Shown: positions 10,851 through 23,106, counted from the first letter of the stretch. The stretch: 64,000 nt of DNA from Hemicordylus capensis (GCF_027244095.1 NC_069669.1:3064501-3128500), one strand, 5' to 3'. Made by a program: numbers and translations. The notes: generated by a model not told the origin, from the letters alone.

Positions 10851-11570
10851 TCCAGTGAGCTCTTCCTGCTTCCTCCTTGGCTTGGCTTCCTCCCTCCCCC
10901 ACAAAAAAGCTGAAATGTATGCACAGGTCACACTCGTGCTGCTTCTCCTCCTGAGCGTTGTCATCGTCAGGAGCCCAAGTGTGAAAGGGTACAAAATGTT
11001 GGGTCTGGATGAGCTTCTGATGAGCCATATTTATAGTCTTGTCAGCCCAGCCAGCTCTCAGCCAGGATGAGTCAAACATCCCTAACGGATCTGCGTTGCC
11101 ATGGCAAAGGGAGGGCAACCTACGTTTTTGGGTCTGAGGAGCGAATGCTTCTGCCAGTTTGAAGGGCTCTTCGGGGGAAACGCGATCCCCCCGCTTGCTT
11201 TTTTGTAAGGCAATCTCCCCACGAGCCGGGAAGGAATCTCTCTCTCCCACACGTCAGCACAGCCTGCACAATAGCGCAGGTGTATTATTAATAAAGACTC
11301 GTCCGGGCTAAGTGCTGTCTCCGGCGTGCCTTGCGCACATTAACCGTGGGTCAGGCAGAAGCCCATGTGGTCAGGGAACTTGAGAAGGGGCTGAGTTGCC
11401 ACACCGAAGCCTGCATTCCAGCTTTCTCTGGTTCCTTTTGAAGGAGAGCTAGTTGGAGACTCAGACGATTTTGAATGCACGGTTCAAGATTCGGAGGACT
11501 CTGAATGTAGCTCAGTCGGGCCTGTGTGCACATCTTACAGGAGCCAGGAGTGGACTGTGGGCAACAGTAG

Positions 11571-11793
11571 AGCCAGCATGGTGGTGTGGTGAGAGTGCTG
11601 GACTAGGACCGGGGAGACCCGAGTTCAAATCCCCCTTCAGCCGTGAGACTTGCTGGGTGACTCTGGGCCAGTCACTTCTCTCTCAACCTAACCGACTTCA
11701 CAGGGTTGTTGTGAAAGAGAAACTCAAGTATGTAGTACACCACTCTGGGCTCCTTGGAGGAAGAGCGGGAGATAAATGTGGTAATAATAATAA
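11571..11793 (+). repeat. Sauria SINE, full length, + strand
   Basis: Head AGCCAGCATGGTGGTGTGGT, B box GAGTTCAAATCCC, middle CTGGGCCAGTCACTTCTCTC and CAGGGTTGTTGTGAAAGAG, tail GGGCTCCTTGGAGGAAGAGC then GGGAGATAAATGTGGTAATA. This complete copy is the clearest squamate marker in the window. Confidence 0.92.
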
Positions 11794-11989
11794 CTGACAC
11801 TTTACCCATTCTGTAACCAATCATTTTGGTGCGGCAAAGCCCTCTGCATTGTCGCCTGGTTGCTGCCCCTGCCGCAATGCCACCTGCCTTGATTCGCACA
11901 CAGAGCTCAGGAAGTTGGTGTGTGCAACATGCAGGCCCAGCTGGGCATACTAAAGGCCGCCTCTGGCCCAGCTTCCTTTGTCCTCCAGT

Positions 11990-12138
11990 GGCCACCTGCC
12001 AGTTGCAGGGCAGGAGAGGGGGCATGCCTTCATCATCTCCTGCACGGGGGCTTCTTGGGGGCACCTGGTGGGCCACTTTGGTGAAACGGGGTATTGGACT
12101 AGATAGGCCTGAGGCCTGATCCAGCAGGACTATTCCTA
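11990..12138 (+). repeat. CR1-type LINE 3' end
   Basis: CCAGTTGCAGGGCAGGAGAG, then CCTGGTGGGCCACTTTGG, GGACTAGATAGGCCTGAGGC and CTGATCCAGCAGGACTATTC. This is the 3' UTR end of the CR1-like family whose coding end is at 45751-46560. Confidence 0.75.
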
Positions 12139-12387
12139 AATGCTTCTGAGAAGCCCACTAACAGGGTTGGAAGTTGTTTGCCCAGTTGGTATTCTGAGAT
12201 ATACTGCCTCTGAACACAGAGTGCCCACTTGGGCATCATGGCTAATGGCCATTGCTAACCTTGCTGACTGGATCCAGTTCCTTTAAAAAAAAAAAAAAAA
12301 AACCTGTCAGCAGGTTCATGACAGTGGCTTTGCACGGCCCTGTAAACAGGCCCATAAGTTACTACTCCATCTGTGTGTCTTTATGCT

Positions 12388-12597
12388 TGTGACATGGTTA
12401 CTCTCTGCTCTCCTGGGATCTACCCTCGGTAGAGAGATTGCTGTGATCCCTATCTAGGAGCAGCGCTGCTCCTTCAAGGTAGGCTGCCACCTGTGGAAGA
12501 CTGATCTACAGCCACTGACCCGGCTTAGACACAGCTTTAATCAACCTAGAACTGTCTGGCTTGGGACTTACAGGCACTGAACAGCCAGAGGCCACCA
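12388..12597 (+). repeat. unclassified 200-bp repeat, copy 1
   Basis: GGGATCTACCCTCGGTAGAG, CTGCTCCTTCAAGGTAGGCT and GGCACTGAACAGCCAGAG recur in the same order and strand at 26745-26943. I cannot name the family. Confidence 0.7.
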
Positions 12598-12600
12598 GCC

Positions 12601-12835
12601 TTGAGAACATAAGAGCAGCCCAGCTGGATCAGGCCCAAGGAGGCCCATCTAGTCCAGCATCCTGATTCACACAGTGGCCCACCAGATGCCTCCGAGAAGC
12701 CCACAGGCAAGAGGGGAGGGCATGCCTTTTCTTCTGCTGTTGCTCCCCTGCAACTGGTATTCAGTGGCATCGTGCCTCTGAGGCTGGAGGTGGCCTGTAG
12801 CCCGCTGACTAGTAGCCATTGATAGGCCTGTCCCC
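12601..12835 (-). repeat. CR1-type LINE 3' end
   Basis: Reverse strand: GAGCAGCCCAGCTGGATCAG, CCATCTAGTCCAGCATCCTG, GTGGCCCACCAGATGCC, TGAGGCTGGAGGTGGCC. Confidence 0.8.
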
Positions 12836-12924
12836 CTTGGACAACTGCATAGTATTCCCATTCCATCACGCATAGTGATTTCCCAGAAGAGGGGGGAAAG
12901 AGCCAGTGCTTGTCCTGCTGGTAG

Positions 12925-13660
12925 ATGCTTCTATCTATCAGACTTGTATACTGCCGCTACCTAAGTCTCTAGGCGGTTTACAACAATAAGACCAAGACAT
13001 TTTGAAACCATTAATACATATAAAAAGTTCAAATTAGAATAACTATCCATCAAGACTGCTAAATGGCGAAAAAGCCTGGCTTAAGATTAAGTGTCTTTAG
13101 TTGTTTCCTAAAAAACAGCAACCTTCTACTCGAGTCCCCGCTGGTACTATATCGGGCAGCCGTGATATAGGAAGATGCTGAAAGGCATCATCTCATACTG
13201 TGCGGGAGGAGGCAATGGTCAACCCCTCCTGTATTCTTCCAAAGACAACCACAGGGCTCTGTGGGCGCCAGGATTCGAAATCGACTCGATGGCACCCTTT
13301 ACCTTTAAAAGCCAACAGGGATGGAGCAGCTCTAATCTCAGCGGGAAGTGTGTTCCACAGCTCTGGGGCAACTACAGAGAATCATGCTTTTGAGACGCCC
13401 CCAGATGAGCTGGTGGCACCCTCGGACGAAGCTCCCCTGATGATCTTAATAGGCTTTGTTTTGTATCCCTGACTTGCCTCCACGCTGGGATGGCAGAGCT
13501 CCCTTTCCTCAGTTCTGATGGCCAACCAGTCTGACCCAGTACATACCAGGCAGCTGTGGAAAATGCCTGCTCGTTAAGAAGTGGAATGGGATCTTTTTGT
13601 GGAGCTAATACACTCCAGCTGGGCTTCAGAGTTTCCGAGGCTGCCATGAGGGAGAGAAAT
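12925..13660 (-). repeat. LINE-like repeat split by a SINE
   Basis: The left part (12925-13115) has GTCTCTAGGCGGTTTACAAC and the right part (13312 on) has GTGTTCCACAGCTCTGGGGC. Similar text recurs at 17655-18150 and 33035-33300. The RTE-tailed SINE at about 13130-13308 sits inside it. Confidence 0.5.
13130..13308 (+). repeat. tRNA-like SINE with RTE-type tail, 5'-truncated
   Basis: TATCGGGCAGCCGTGATATA, CATCATCTCATACTGTGCGG, CCTCCTGTATTCTTCCAAAG and tail GAAATCGACTCGATGGCACC. Inserted in a LINE-like repeat. Confidence 0.8.
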
Positions 13661-13769
13661 GGAGTTCTAGGCTGCCTCCCCACGTGAGTGTTTTGGTGGC
13701 TATGCAGCCGCCTCAGGATAGAGCAAATGGACTCTGCTTTCTAGAGCACTGCACTGTAATCTCTCCAGC

Positions 13770-13860
13770 AGGGGTAGGCGGCCTTTGGCATTCCAGCTGC
13801 TGTTGGACTACAACTCCCATCATCCCCAGCCACAAATTATTTTGGCTGCTGTAGAGCTTG
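13770..13860. mobile_element. palindromic element, family D (half)
   Basis: CAGGGGTAGGCGGCCTTTGG, then CTGTTGGACTACAACTCCCA. Only the left arm is clear. The CAGGGGTAGGC terminus differs from families A to C. Confidence 0.55.
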
Positions 13861-13877
13861 CACCAGGGTCTCCACCA

Positions 13878-14111
13878 GTGTTCCCTCTAAGGCAGGCCTG
13901 CTCAACTTTGGCCCTCCTGCAGATGTTGGCCTACACCTCCCATAATCCGTGCACACAGTTTTTATGTCCACTCAGTTAATTTTAGATCCTGCTCAGATTG
14001 AATCAGGAAGGTCCCACTCTGAATATATGGGCACACACCATGCCTGGATACTGCAGGATACAGAACAAAATGCATTCTGTACACAGATGAGAAAAATTAG
14101 AGAGAACACTA
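13878..14111. mobile_element. family A-ended element with a family B piece inside
   Basis: Begins AGTGTTCCCTCTAAGGC and ends TTAGAGAGAACACT. The body matches 9261-9461 (GTCCACTCAGTTAATTTTAG, GAACAAAATGCATTCTG). A family B left end (GCAGGCCTGCTCAACTTTGG) lies at 13894-13950, so one element is nested in the other. Confidence 0.6.
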
Positions 14112-14234
14112 TAACTTCCAGCAAGATCCTAGCACCCAGTCTTCCCGAATCGGGAATCTTGCTTCCGAGGGGAAGAGTTGGCGACTAGTCCAGAATAGAC
14201 TTCGAGATTGGCGGCTGCTTCCGTTTGAGCACAA

Positions 14235-14430
14235 CAACAAATATGTATATACCGCTTTTCAACACAAGTTTCCAAAACGGTTTACCTGGAGAAATAATAA
14301 ATGAGATGGATTGCTGTCCCCAGAGGGCTCACAGTCTAAAAAGAGACCTAAGATAAACGCCAGCAGTAGCCACTGGAGGGATGCTGGGCTGGGGCTGGCT
14401 AGAACACAGCAGCCAGTAGGCTCTTGGGCA
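14235..14430 (-). repeat. LINE-like tail repeat
   Basis: ATACCGCTTTTCAACACAAG, AGGGCTCACAGTCTAAAAAG, then AGCAGTAGCCACTGGAGGG. Reverse copy of the family at 18383. Confidence 0.7.
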
Positions 14431-14799
14431 TCGACTGAAAGGGCGCCCGGCCTGCCAACAGGGCCAAGGGCTGAGCAGAGACCCGGGGCTGCCAGTTGGG
14501 TGAGTGGATGTCCCACACGCGGACCTCTTTTGGCCTGACAGCCTTGTCCAGGTCGACCCTTCCAATCACGTGGCCGAGCCGGATCTCTCAGACTTGGGCG
14601 AGGCGGCAGGAAGCAGTTCTAAATTCAGCTGCAGTCCAGAGGGCTGGAGGGGAGAAACGAGCTGGATAGGCGCAGCCCGTGAAGCTGCAACCTGACTCTT
14701 CCCTTGGCTTGGTCAGGGGCTCTCGCCTGGCACAGCTGCAGCCTGCCTGGAGCAGCTCTGTGTGCCATCCGTGTCTCCTGTCTTGCTTCTCTTCCCTCC

Positions 14800-14912
14800 A
14801 GCGGCCAACTGCCAGTTGCAGGAGAGGGGGCATGGCTCCGTCATCTCCGACTTGGGGGCTTCCCCGGAGCACCTGGCGGGCCACTGTGGGAAACGGGGTG
14901 CTGGGCGCGGTA
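14800..14912 (+). repeat. CR1-type LINE 3' end, fragment
   Basis: CTGCCAGTTGCAGGAGAGGG, GCACCTGGCGGGCCACTGTG. A neighbouring segment (14968-15030: GGCCCAGTTGGTATTCTGAG, GCATCATGGCTAATAGCC) also recurs at 12178-12250, so a longer unit was copied. Confidence 0.6.
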
Positions 14913-15199
14913 GGCCTTGGGTTCTTGTTCTTCGATGCCTCAGAGAGCCCTTCGACAGGGGCTGTTGGCCCAGTTGGTATTCTGAGATCTGCCACCTCTG
15001 CACACACTTGGGGCATCATGGCTAATAGCCCTGCAGAGTAATCTTGAAACCACCTTGGTTTCCCTCCTGAAATGAGAGAAGCACACCACAAACAGAAACC
15101 TAGTTGGAGTGAATATTGTACAGCCACTCCTAATTGCTCAGAATCTTCTAGGCAAGTCCTTCCTTGGGTTGTAAGCAGCACAGTGTTGTCCCCTGCTGG

Positions 15200-15455
15200 C
15201 TGAGCAAAGAGGTACCTTTTTAAAAGAGGTGATTCTCTTATATTTAGCAGGGGGAGAGCAACTGGCCCGCTCCATCCCCAGCACAGTCTCCCTCCAGTGG
15301 CGGTCGCTGGTGTCTGTCTTCTGTTTCTTTTTTAGATTGTGAGCCCTCTGGGGACAGGGAGCCACCTCCTATTTATTTATTTATTTTATCTATCTATTTG
15401 TAAACTGCTTTGGAAACTTCCTGTTGAAAAGCGGTATATAAATATTCTTTGTATT
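15200..15455 (+). repeat. LINE-like tail repeat
   Basis: CTGAGCAAAGAGGTACC, GGGGGAGAGCAACTGGCCCG, TTAGATTGTGAGCCCTCTGG, then AAAGCGGTATATAAATATTC. Confidence 0.8.
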
Positions 15456-15678
15456 CGTGTTGTCGGGTCCTTAGTGAAGTAGTTGAGTGAGTTTTTTAGC
15501 AGGCTTAAGGAGGCCAGGCTTGTGATGCAGATTCCATCTGCCAAGGATCTCGTATTGCATGGTGCAAAAAATAGCATAACATTGTTTTGCTTTCTGTTTG
15601 GGGAGGAAATCCTTTCTGGGACTTCCATTGATGGGATTCAGATCTCCTCCTCCTCCTCTTCCCCACCCACCTCTCAAC

Positions 15679-15811
15679 CAGTGTTCCCTGTAAGAGGGAT
15701 TCTCAGATGTTGTTGACTACAACTCCCATAATCCCCAGCCAAAGGCTATTGCAGCTGGGGATGCTGGGCGTTGTAGTCAGCAATACTGGGAATCCCTCTT
15801 ATGGAACACTG
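15679..15811. mobile_element. hAT-like palindromic element, family A, with 8-bp target duplication
   Basis: CAGTGTTCCCTGTAAGAGGG at the left and TTATGGAACACTG at the right, with inverted GACTACAACTCCCATAATCC arms. Flanks CTCTCAAC (15671-15678) and CCCCCAAC (15812-15819) match at 6 of 8 bases. This fits the 8-bp target duplication of hAT transposons. Confidence 0.8.
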
Positions 15812-16738
15812 CCCCCAACCATTTAAATCTAGCCTTTTTCTGCTTTCTCCTGCTTTTCTGCAGTAGTGTTCCTGTGTCCAGGAACTATTGGTATCTGCAG
15901 TCAGGAAAGGAGCAGGGTGGGATTTCATTGTGTGTCTGTACGCTAGGCAGTCGGTGTGTTTTGGGTTGGGCATTTGATACAAAAAGGCTGCGCATTAAGC
16001 TTATTGGGACAGCGAAAATGGTACTTTAACTCTCAACAGATCTGATGTTTGTACCAATTATAAAAATAAACTGTTAAGAAACTTTAAAAAAAGAATGGTA
16101 ACATTTAACAAATGCTAGGTGAGGGTTTTTATAAAAGTGAATGATCCACTGAATGGTTAAAATGTTTATTTATTTAAAACATGTATATACCGCCCAAAAC
16201 ACAAGTCTCTGGGCAATTTACAGCACAACAAACTTTAAATAATAAACTTTATTTGTTAGCCACCTCATAACAAATTGAGTTCTGGGCAGCTCACAACACA
16301 GGATTAAAACGTACAATAAAAACACATCACATAAAATCATGACAGACAAAAAGGGAAAAAGAAAATACAAAGCAGTTTAAAAACTCATTTTTAAATTAGT
16401 TAAAAATCAAATCAAATCGGACCTGGTTCTTCTCTTTGGTTTTTATCCCGGAACACGAAAGTCAGCCTGTAGTTTCATTTTTTAAAAGTGCAATTAAACC
16501 CCGCCAAAAAAGCCAAGCAGTAGCAACTCTTGCAAAGGACTTCAGATTTTTACAAGGCGGTTGTGCTAAGTTGTTAGCAAGTTCAGGCATCAGCTGCATC
16601 AAGGATTGAGTGTTGGTTAACTAATAGTCGTTGGAGTCAACTGACCATATTAGACTGGCCGGTGAACTGGCAAGCCAACTTTAGGGGGATATTTCTATAT
16701 GGCTCTTTGTAGCGAGGTCTTCTGGGCAAACTCAGTCA

Positions 16739-16935
16739 GGGGGAGCGACTGTAGTTCAGTGGAAGAGCCTCTCTTCTGCATGCAGGAGATTCTGCGCTCG
16801 ATCCACGCCATCTCCAGGTAAGTGGGGTGAAATCCTGCCTGAAACCATGGTGAAGCTGCTGCCAGTCAGTGTAGACAACCCTGAGCTAGGTGGACCAAGG
16901 GTCTGACTCTGTATGCAGCAGTTTTCTATAGTGCC
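16739..16935 (+). repeat. tRNA-Ala-headed SINE (5S/tRNA SINE family)
   Basis: CTGTAGTTCAGTGGAAGAGC (A-box region), CTGCATGCAGGAG (anticodon-arm region), tail GCTGCCAGTCAGTGTAGACA, GAGCTAGGTGGACCAAGGGT. Diverged, so older than most copies. Confidence 0.8.
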
Positions 16936-17142
16936 TGTGTAACAGTAGCCCCACACAGACCCATTCCTTTCTAAACTGGAGAAACAGCAGTCTCAAAAGC
17001 GGTGGTGGGCGGTTGTGCTTTATGGCCGGGTCATGGATGTTAGCTATGGTTGCGGCCTGGCCTGGGCGGTTCTGGCAGCCAGACACACGCACACTGGGAA
17101 CGTTAAAGGCAAGGGCAGCTAACCCTCTCAAAGCCCACTTGA

Positions 17143-17265
<123 letters not shown>

Positions 17266-18382
17266 TAAGTGACAGAGCCTCTTGGAAGTGAATGGAGTTC
17301 ATACGTGTGTCTTCCCCTTCCCCACAACCCTTTCAGATTTTATTGCTGCCAGTATCTGGGTGTGCCAAATGGGATCATTCGGCCTCCCATTTGACAAAAT
17401 TAGGTGGCATTGAGAAGAGGCGGGGGGAGGCGAGGCGAGGCTGCCTGCCTTCTCCCTTTAAAGGCCAAGGTCTCTCACCAGCGGAAAGTGGGTCTCCTTT
17501 AAAAGGGTGCAGAGTTACCTAGGCCAAGAAGATTCCTCCTGGTGTACCGCTTGATGACCGTGGGAAACTGGAAATCTGTACAAAATCCTTTGTACCTCTC
17601 AGTTGGTGAAATACATTCTGGTGTGTCTGCTTGGAATCACTAGTGCTAATTTTATTTTATTCCATTCCTATACCGCTTTTCATTAAAACCTCAAAGCAGT
17701 TAACATGATTAAAACAATGCACAATTAAAATATTAAAAGTACAGATCATAAATATAGGTTTCTCTATTTAAAAGTATAAATAAAAACCTATATAAAACAG
17801 TAATGCTTTTAAACAGTAAAAACTATGCTCTCATTTAAAAGCCTGGGTGAAGAGCCAAAGATCTTTTGTTTCCTAAAAAATGTGATGCAGGTTGAGGAGT
17901 GGATGCCCCAGCTGGGTGGGGTGGGGAGGCATTCCAAAGCCTGGGGGCAATGTCTGAGAAGGCCCTGTCCTGTGGGCTTGACAGCCAAGCCTCTCTCACC
18001 GTTGGCATTTAGAGCAGCGCCCCCTCCGATGAGCTTGTCAAGTGGGCAGAAACCCTTAGGAGCAGGCAGTCCTTCAGATAGCCTCTTGGTTTCCCCAAAT
18101 CTCCTTCCACAGGGCCACAAAATACATGAGACCCTTGTGGCCATGAGCTCACCCCATCCCACACCTGTCTGTTTAATGCATATGGGAGCTTCCCTCTCCC
18201 CGCCCCTTAATTTGGATTGGAGCCGCTATAGGGCAGAGGTTTGGGGACAAACTGGAGCCAACATGGAGCTTCGACTTTGGAAAGCTTGACGGATATTTTT
18301 CCTTCTCAAAAAGCAGCTCTGCAGGGTTTGGAGAAAGAGGATAACCCTTCTCCCCATGCCTTGGCTCGGATCTTGGCCCCAG

Positions 18383-18632
18383 CTAACTGAGCAAAGAGGC
18401 ACCTTTTAAAAGTGGTGGTTCTCTTGTATTGAGCAGAGGGAGAGCAACTGGCCCTGTCCATCCCCAGCACAGCATCCCTCCAGTGACTGTTGCTGGTGTC
18501 TGTCTTCTGTTTCTTTTTTAGATTGTGAGCCCTTTGGGGACAGGGGAGCCATTTTATTTATTTATTTATATCTCTGTAACCTGCTTTTTGGGAAACTTTT
18601 GTTGGAAAGCGGTATATAAATATTTGTCCTAT
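18383..18632 (+). repeat. LINE-like tail repeat, good copy
   Basis: CTGAGCAAAGAGGCACCTTT, GTCCATCCCCAGCACAGCAT, TTTTTAGATTGTGAGCCCTT, AAAGCGGTATATAAATATTT. Family reference for this window. Confidence 0.85.
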
Positions 18633-20412
18633 TGGGATCCAAACGGGATAGGAAGCTCCCATAGATCGCTTTGAGAGAGAGATTGGGCGCTCCATCAGTC
18701 TGTCCCTGCAGGATTGCAAGTCTTTGTGTGCTCAGACTGATGTGCTTGAGGGAGCTCCACATGCTAGAGAACTTGAAGCCCCCTGACTTGGTGGTGGGTG
18801 CATAGGATTGGCTTAGAGCTGAAGACAGGGGCTCCACTTTCAGGGCTATGCACTGCAAGGACCCTGCTTCTCGCTGCCCTCCTTGCAAATGGCCCCTCGC
18901 CTTGTGCGAACCAGGAAAGCGTCGGCTCTCGTTTCTCCGATACGTCGCCGGCACAAGCTGTGAGCAGTCTCTCCAGGAATGCATGTCAAAAGGGCTTTGG
19001 GAAGGCTGCTGATCCTTACCGGGACGTGAGCACCACAGGCCGCGATTGCGCCTGTGTTTCCAGAGAGCCAATTTCCACAACTCTGGGCAGGGCCCCTGCC
19101 CGTGTTCTGTGCGTGCAGCTCCAAGAACCCAGTCCTTCCTGGCAGACGCCAGAGAACAGAGCTGTGTCGCAGGTGAAACGGTCTGGAATTTGTCCACTCC
19201 AAGTGGAATTTTCCCTCAGCGGCCCAGTTAGCAGCGTGGCCGTAAACACTTCAGGGCAGTGAAAGCCAAGCAGTATTTCTGGAACCTTCCTGTGTGCTCT
19301 AGCCTGGGGAGGGTGGCAGCTGAAAAGGCTGGCGATCGCTGAGGCCGAGCGGGTGACGCGGTGAAGAAAAGAAATCCGGCTTGGCTTTCCGCGTAAGAGC
19401 AAACGGAAAAATACAGCTGGCCAGTGCCGTTCCCTGCAGGCGTTAAGAGCAACATGCGAACGTCTTTCACTGCCCTGTTGGTTGTAGACAACCTATTGAG
19501 CCAGCTATGATTTTCGGAAAGGGTATCCAAACAGCCAGCTGTGAACGTGATATTTATGTAGTGCTCAAAGGGCAGCAGCCCCACTCTGTGGCCACTGGAA
19601 GTTCTTCCAAAGCCCTCTCTGGCTTCTGCGGTTGCATCAAGTGCCACTTGCAGGCTTGGCTGCTTTCTTGTCTTCTGGAGAGAACTGATGTTCCGTTCCA
19701 CCCCAGGGCTTGAATTGTACAGTCACACCGTTTTCCTCCTTTGGGTCACATCTGCCTGGATGTGTGGGTTCTTTGTGAAAGCAACGTGGGGGATGAGGGC
19801 TCATCTCCCACCTTGTTTCACCCCAGAACTGTCTGACCCAAGTCCCAGGCAGGCTTGTGACAACCAAATTGTGAGGCAAAGGGAGGATTCCTCCAGCTGA
19901 ATCATAGCAAATGGCATGCAATTGCCTCTGGTCTTAACTGTCGAGTGGGCATACTTCTGCTGCAAGGCAGATCTGGGGGAAGAGGGAAGAGCAAGGCCAT
20001 GTAGGCCTATAGAATGTGGGCTATTGAGGCTCTTGGTAGGGAAACCTCGACTCTGAAGGCTGAATGGATTTTTTAAACAAATGCAGCAGCATCTCATACG
20101 GCTAAGGTGCGCTCTTCTTCCTTGTCTAACACTTAATTGCAACAGAATTAGCTTATGAACAAATAGAGTGAGTGTGTGTGTATGTGTCGTGTGTTCATTT
20201 ATAAACGAGCAATATGCATATATGATTGCACTGATTTAACAGACAACCAGTTAAGTCCACCTCTCTCACATGCCCTGACCTCACTGCTGGTGTAATACTT
20301 TCTATAAAGTAATCCTGGGAGGGATAAGAGGAAATAGAAAACTGTTCAATGAAATATAAATGTCATAAGTTGTCTACACGAAAAGAGACATGGTAAACTG
20401 GTAAGCATGTGA

Positions 20413-20609
20413 GTAGGGATGTGCACAAAATTTACCTGAATTTGAATCGATTCGATTTGGAACCATTGAACAGAGGAGATTCATTTGAATTGATCCGAAT
20501 CGAGTTGAATCAAATCTGCCCAAATTTGAATGGATTTAAACAAATCTCCACTCTGTTCAATGGTTTTCAAACTGAATCCAAATCCGGCTGAATTTCGTGC
20601 ACATCCTTG
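20413..20609. mobile_element. foldback element, AGGGATGTGCAC family
   Basis: Begins TAGGGATGTGCACAAAATTT and ends AATTTCGTGCACATCC. The two halves are complementary with an AT-rich interior (GAATCGATTCGATTTGG / GAATCCAAATCCG). It is probably a non-autonomous DNA element. Confidence 0.7.
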
Positions 20610-20866
20610 CACGTGAGGGGGAGATAGGCCTATGTTCTTTGATGCTGCTCAGTCACAAGCAATATAACATCTGGGGGGGAGGCATCCTAGACTTCCCATA
20701 ACTGCTTGCACCTCTGGAGGAAAGACTGAACTCCCAGTTGAGAAACTGGATGTGGCTTTCAGCCTGTGGGTAACTCTTAAAACGGTTGGCACAGCCACTA
20801 CCAAAAATATTTCCTCTGGTCTATGTAATTCAGCCCCCTCAAATCCTTTGTTTCTAACACTTCCAG

Positions 20867-21022
20867 AACCAGACTAGATGCTCCCCGGCTGGAGATGAGA
20901 TCCCTGAGTAGCTCTGTCCTGGCACCAGGGTATGCCTCTGACCGTCTATCAGGAAGCAACAGGGACCCCATCCTGAAGCCAAAGAGGTCCCATCGCAAGG
21001 CAGACCCTGACGCTGCTCACCG
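20867..21022 (+). CDS. ALKBH5: ALKBH5 coding exon 3
   Basis: Reads [20 protein letters not shown] and on through the basic [21 protein letters not shown], the disordered C-terminal tail of ALKBH5. This acceptor (CTTCCAG|AACC) is chosen because it restores the conserved K-T-R-L-D. A second AG six bases later (AACCAG|ACTAG) would drop T-R in frame. The donor CG|GTAAGA is phase 2. The basic KPKR stretch could help nuclear localisation. Confidence 0.95.
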
Positions 21023-22397
21023 GTAAGAGAATCCCTTGTCAAACACATTCTGGAACTGCCAAGTTATATAGGCTCCTAGTATGTGTAGCCTCATGCGCTG
21101 TTCCCTTCTGCTCAGCTCCTGACCATTTTTGTTTACGTGAACAGTACTCAAGAGTTGGGAAAAAGTCTAGTTTACAGCCCTGAGGTTGGGATCTTGGCAC
21201 TCAAGCCCCAATTCTGGAACTAATAGAATGGTACACAAAGAATGTCTTACAGCTGCGCCATGAAGTTCTGCTTTGGCATCTGTTTTGTAGAGCGTGGGTT
21301 ATGGTGGCAAGGGGGGAGTCTTACGTTCACCCCCCTCTTTCTGTGTGTGGGGTGGTGGAGAGGAGCTGAATCTATGCCGCTAGCTTCTGAACCATCCCTG
21401 CTAATGCTGTCTGGGCCCCCTTGCCTGTGGGGTCTAGCATCCCTTGTCTGAAACTCGGGCGCTTTGAAAAACCGGTTGTGAGATGGCTTTGGCTGTTTGG
21501 AGAAGGCGTCCAGCATCCCGCTGGACTTGTCTGAAGTAGTTTGCTCTCTGGACTCTTGACCATTGTTTTTTCCACCGTAATCGGAGAGTGGCAGGGGCAA
21601 ACGAGAGTTATTTCAGTTAAGGATGAATGAAACTTGATGACAGTCAGTGAGCAGCAGTTAAAAGTCAAAATCGGAACAGAGCTGGGTGAAAACAGAACCA
21701 TAAAATACATACGGGCATCTTATTTATAAATTAGCCAACTAACTCCCGTCTCCGCTTACATGCTGTGGCACAAAATTGTGTCACTCCAGTTGGGACTGGT
21801 GCCTTCCAGAAGGAAAGAAACCTAATACTGATCCGATCTCCCCGGCATATTCTTTATAAGCGGCTCAGTCATAGTAATGTGAATCTCTTCGGTAAAATGG
21901 ACAGTATTAAAAAGGGCTAATAGACTCTGTATTGCAGAGTCCCACTAACATAACTGGTTCCTGAGCGGTATTCTCCTAATCTGCTTTCCAAACCCACGGA
22001 CAGCAAGGCATTATACCGAGCCCGTGAAAAAGCTCTCCTCTAGTTTAAGGTAGTCAGGTTTGTAAGAGATGCAGCCGGCTGGGGGTAGTTCGAAAAAGCC
22101 ACCTGAAATGCTGCTGCTGGAGACAAGAAGACCTCCCTCAGATTGCTTCTCCAGATCCGCGAGGCATTGTTGAATAGGCACTTCAGCAGCGCCATGTCCC
22201 AGTGGGAGTAGAAACAGTGGCCAAAAGTCCAGCTCTGCCCAGTTTATTGTAGAAGCCCAGACACCCATTGGCAGCCTGGAAGCTGGTTGTGCCAGGCTTC
22301 CCAGGAAAGGTGGGTTTTGAGGAGGGATCTGAAGGAAGCGGGAGAGGTGGCATTCAGGGAGGCCGTTTCTTGAGCAAGGAGTCGGTTGAGGAAGCAA

Positions 22398-22640
22398 AGG
22401 CCCTGCTCACGGAACCAAGAGGCACCTTTTAAAGTAGCGATTCTCTTCCACTTAGCAGGGGGAGAGCAACCGGCCCTGTCCAGCCCCAGCACAGTGTCCC
22501 TCCAGTGGCAGTTGCTGTTGTTGTGCCTGATGTTTCTTTTTAGATTGCGAGCCCTTTGGGGATGGGATCACCTTGTTTGTTTCTTTGTAAACTCCTTTTG
22601 CACTTGGTTCGAAAGTGGTGTATAGATATTTGCAGCAGTA
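22398..22640 (+). repeat. LINE-like tail repeat
   Basis: AAGAGGCACCTTTTAAAGTA, GGGGGAGAGCAACCGGCCCT, AGATTGCGAGCCCTTTGGGG, then GAAAGTGGTGTATAGATATT. Confidence 0.8.
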
Positions 22641-22819
22641 ACAGGGAGGCCCTGGGATGGCTGAGGGTTTAGCATGCAATGGGTTCCCAGCTGTTGCAGT
22701 GGCCAAAGGCCCTCACTACCAAGTGATGGGGCCAGTAATTCAGCCACATCTGGGGAACCACATTTGAGGGTCCCTGGCTTGCACAATACATGCATGATCA
22801 AATGGAAAGCAGTGCCCAA

Positions 22820-23106
22820 GGAACATAGGGAACTGTCAGACCCTTGGTCTATCTAGCTCAGTATTGTCTACACAGACTGGCAGCGGCTTCTCCAAGGCTG
22901 CAGGCAGGAATCTCTCTCAGCCCTATCTTGGAAAAGCTGCCAGAGAGGGACCTTGGGACCTTGATGCTCTTCCCAGAGCGGCTTCATCCCCTGAGGGGAA
23001 TATCTGACAGGGCTCACACTTCTAGTCTCCCATTCATATGCAGCCAGGGCAGATCCTGCTTAGCTCTGGGGACAAGTCATGCTTGCTACCACAAGACCAG
23101 CTCTCT
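22820..23106 (-). repeat. 5S/tRNA-Ala dimeric SINE, near full length
   Basis: Reverse strand: tail GAACATAGGGAACTG at 22821, CAGACTGGCAGCGGCTTCTC, collapsed tRNA part, then the 5S-like part (reverse complement of AGCTAAGCAGGG is eroded; CTCCCATTCATATGCAGCC is clear) and head end AAGACCAGCTCTCTC. Confidence 0.85.

Noticed and set aside
14588-15181. Reverse-strand 197-codon open frame in ALKBH5 intron 1
   Set aside because: Overlaps a CR1 3' end and other repeats; no domain.
18562-19701. Reverse-strand open frames of 211 and 157 codons in ALKBH5 intron 2
   Set aside because: No recognised domain, no splice support, composition like random open sequence.
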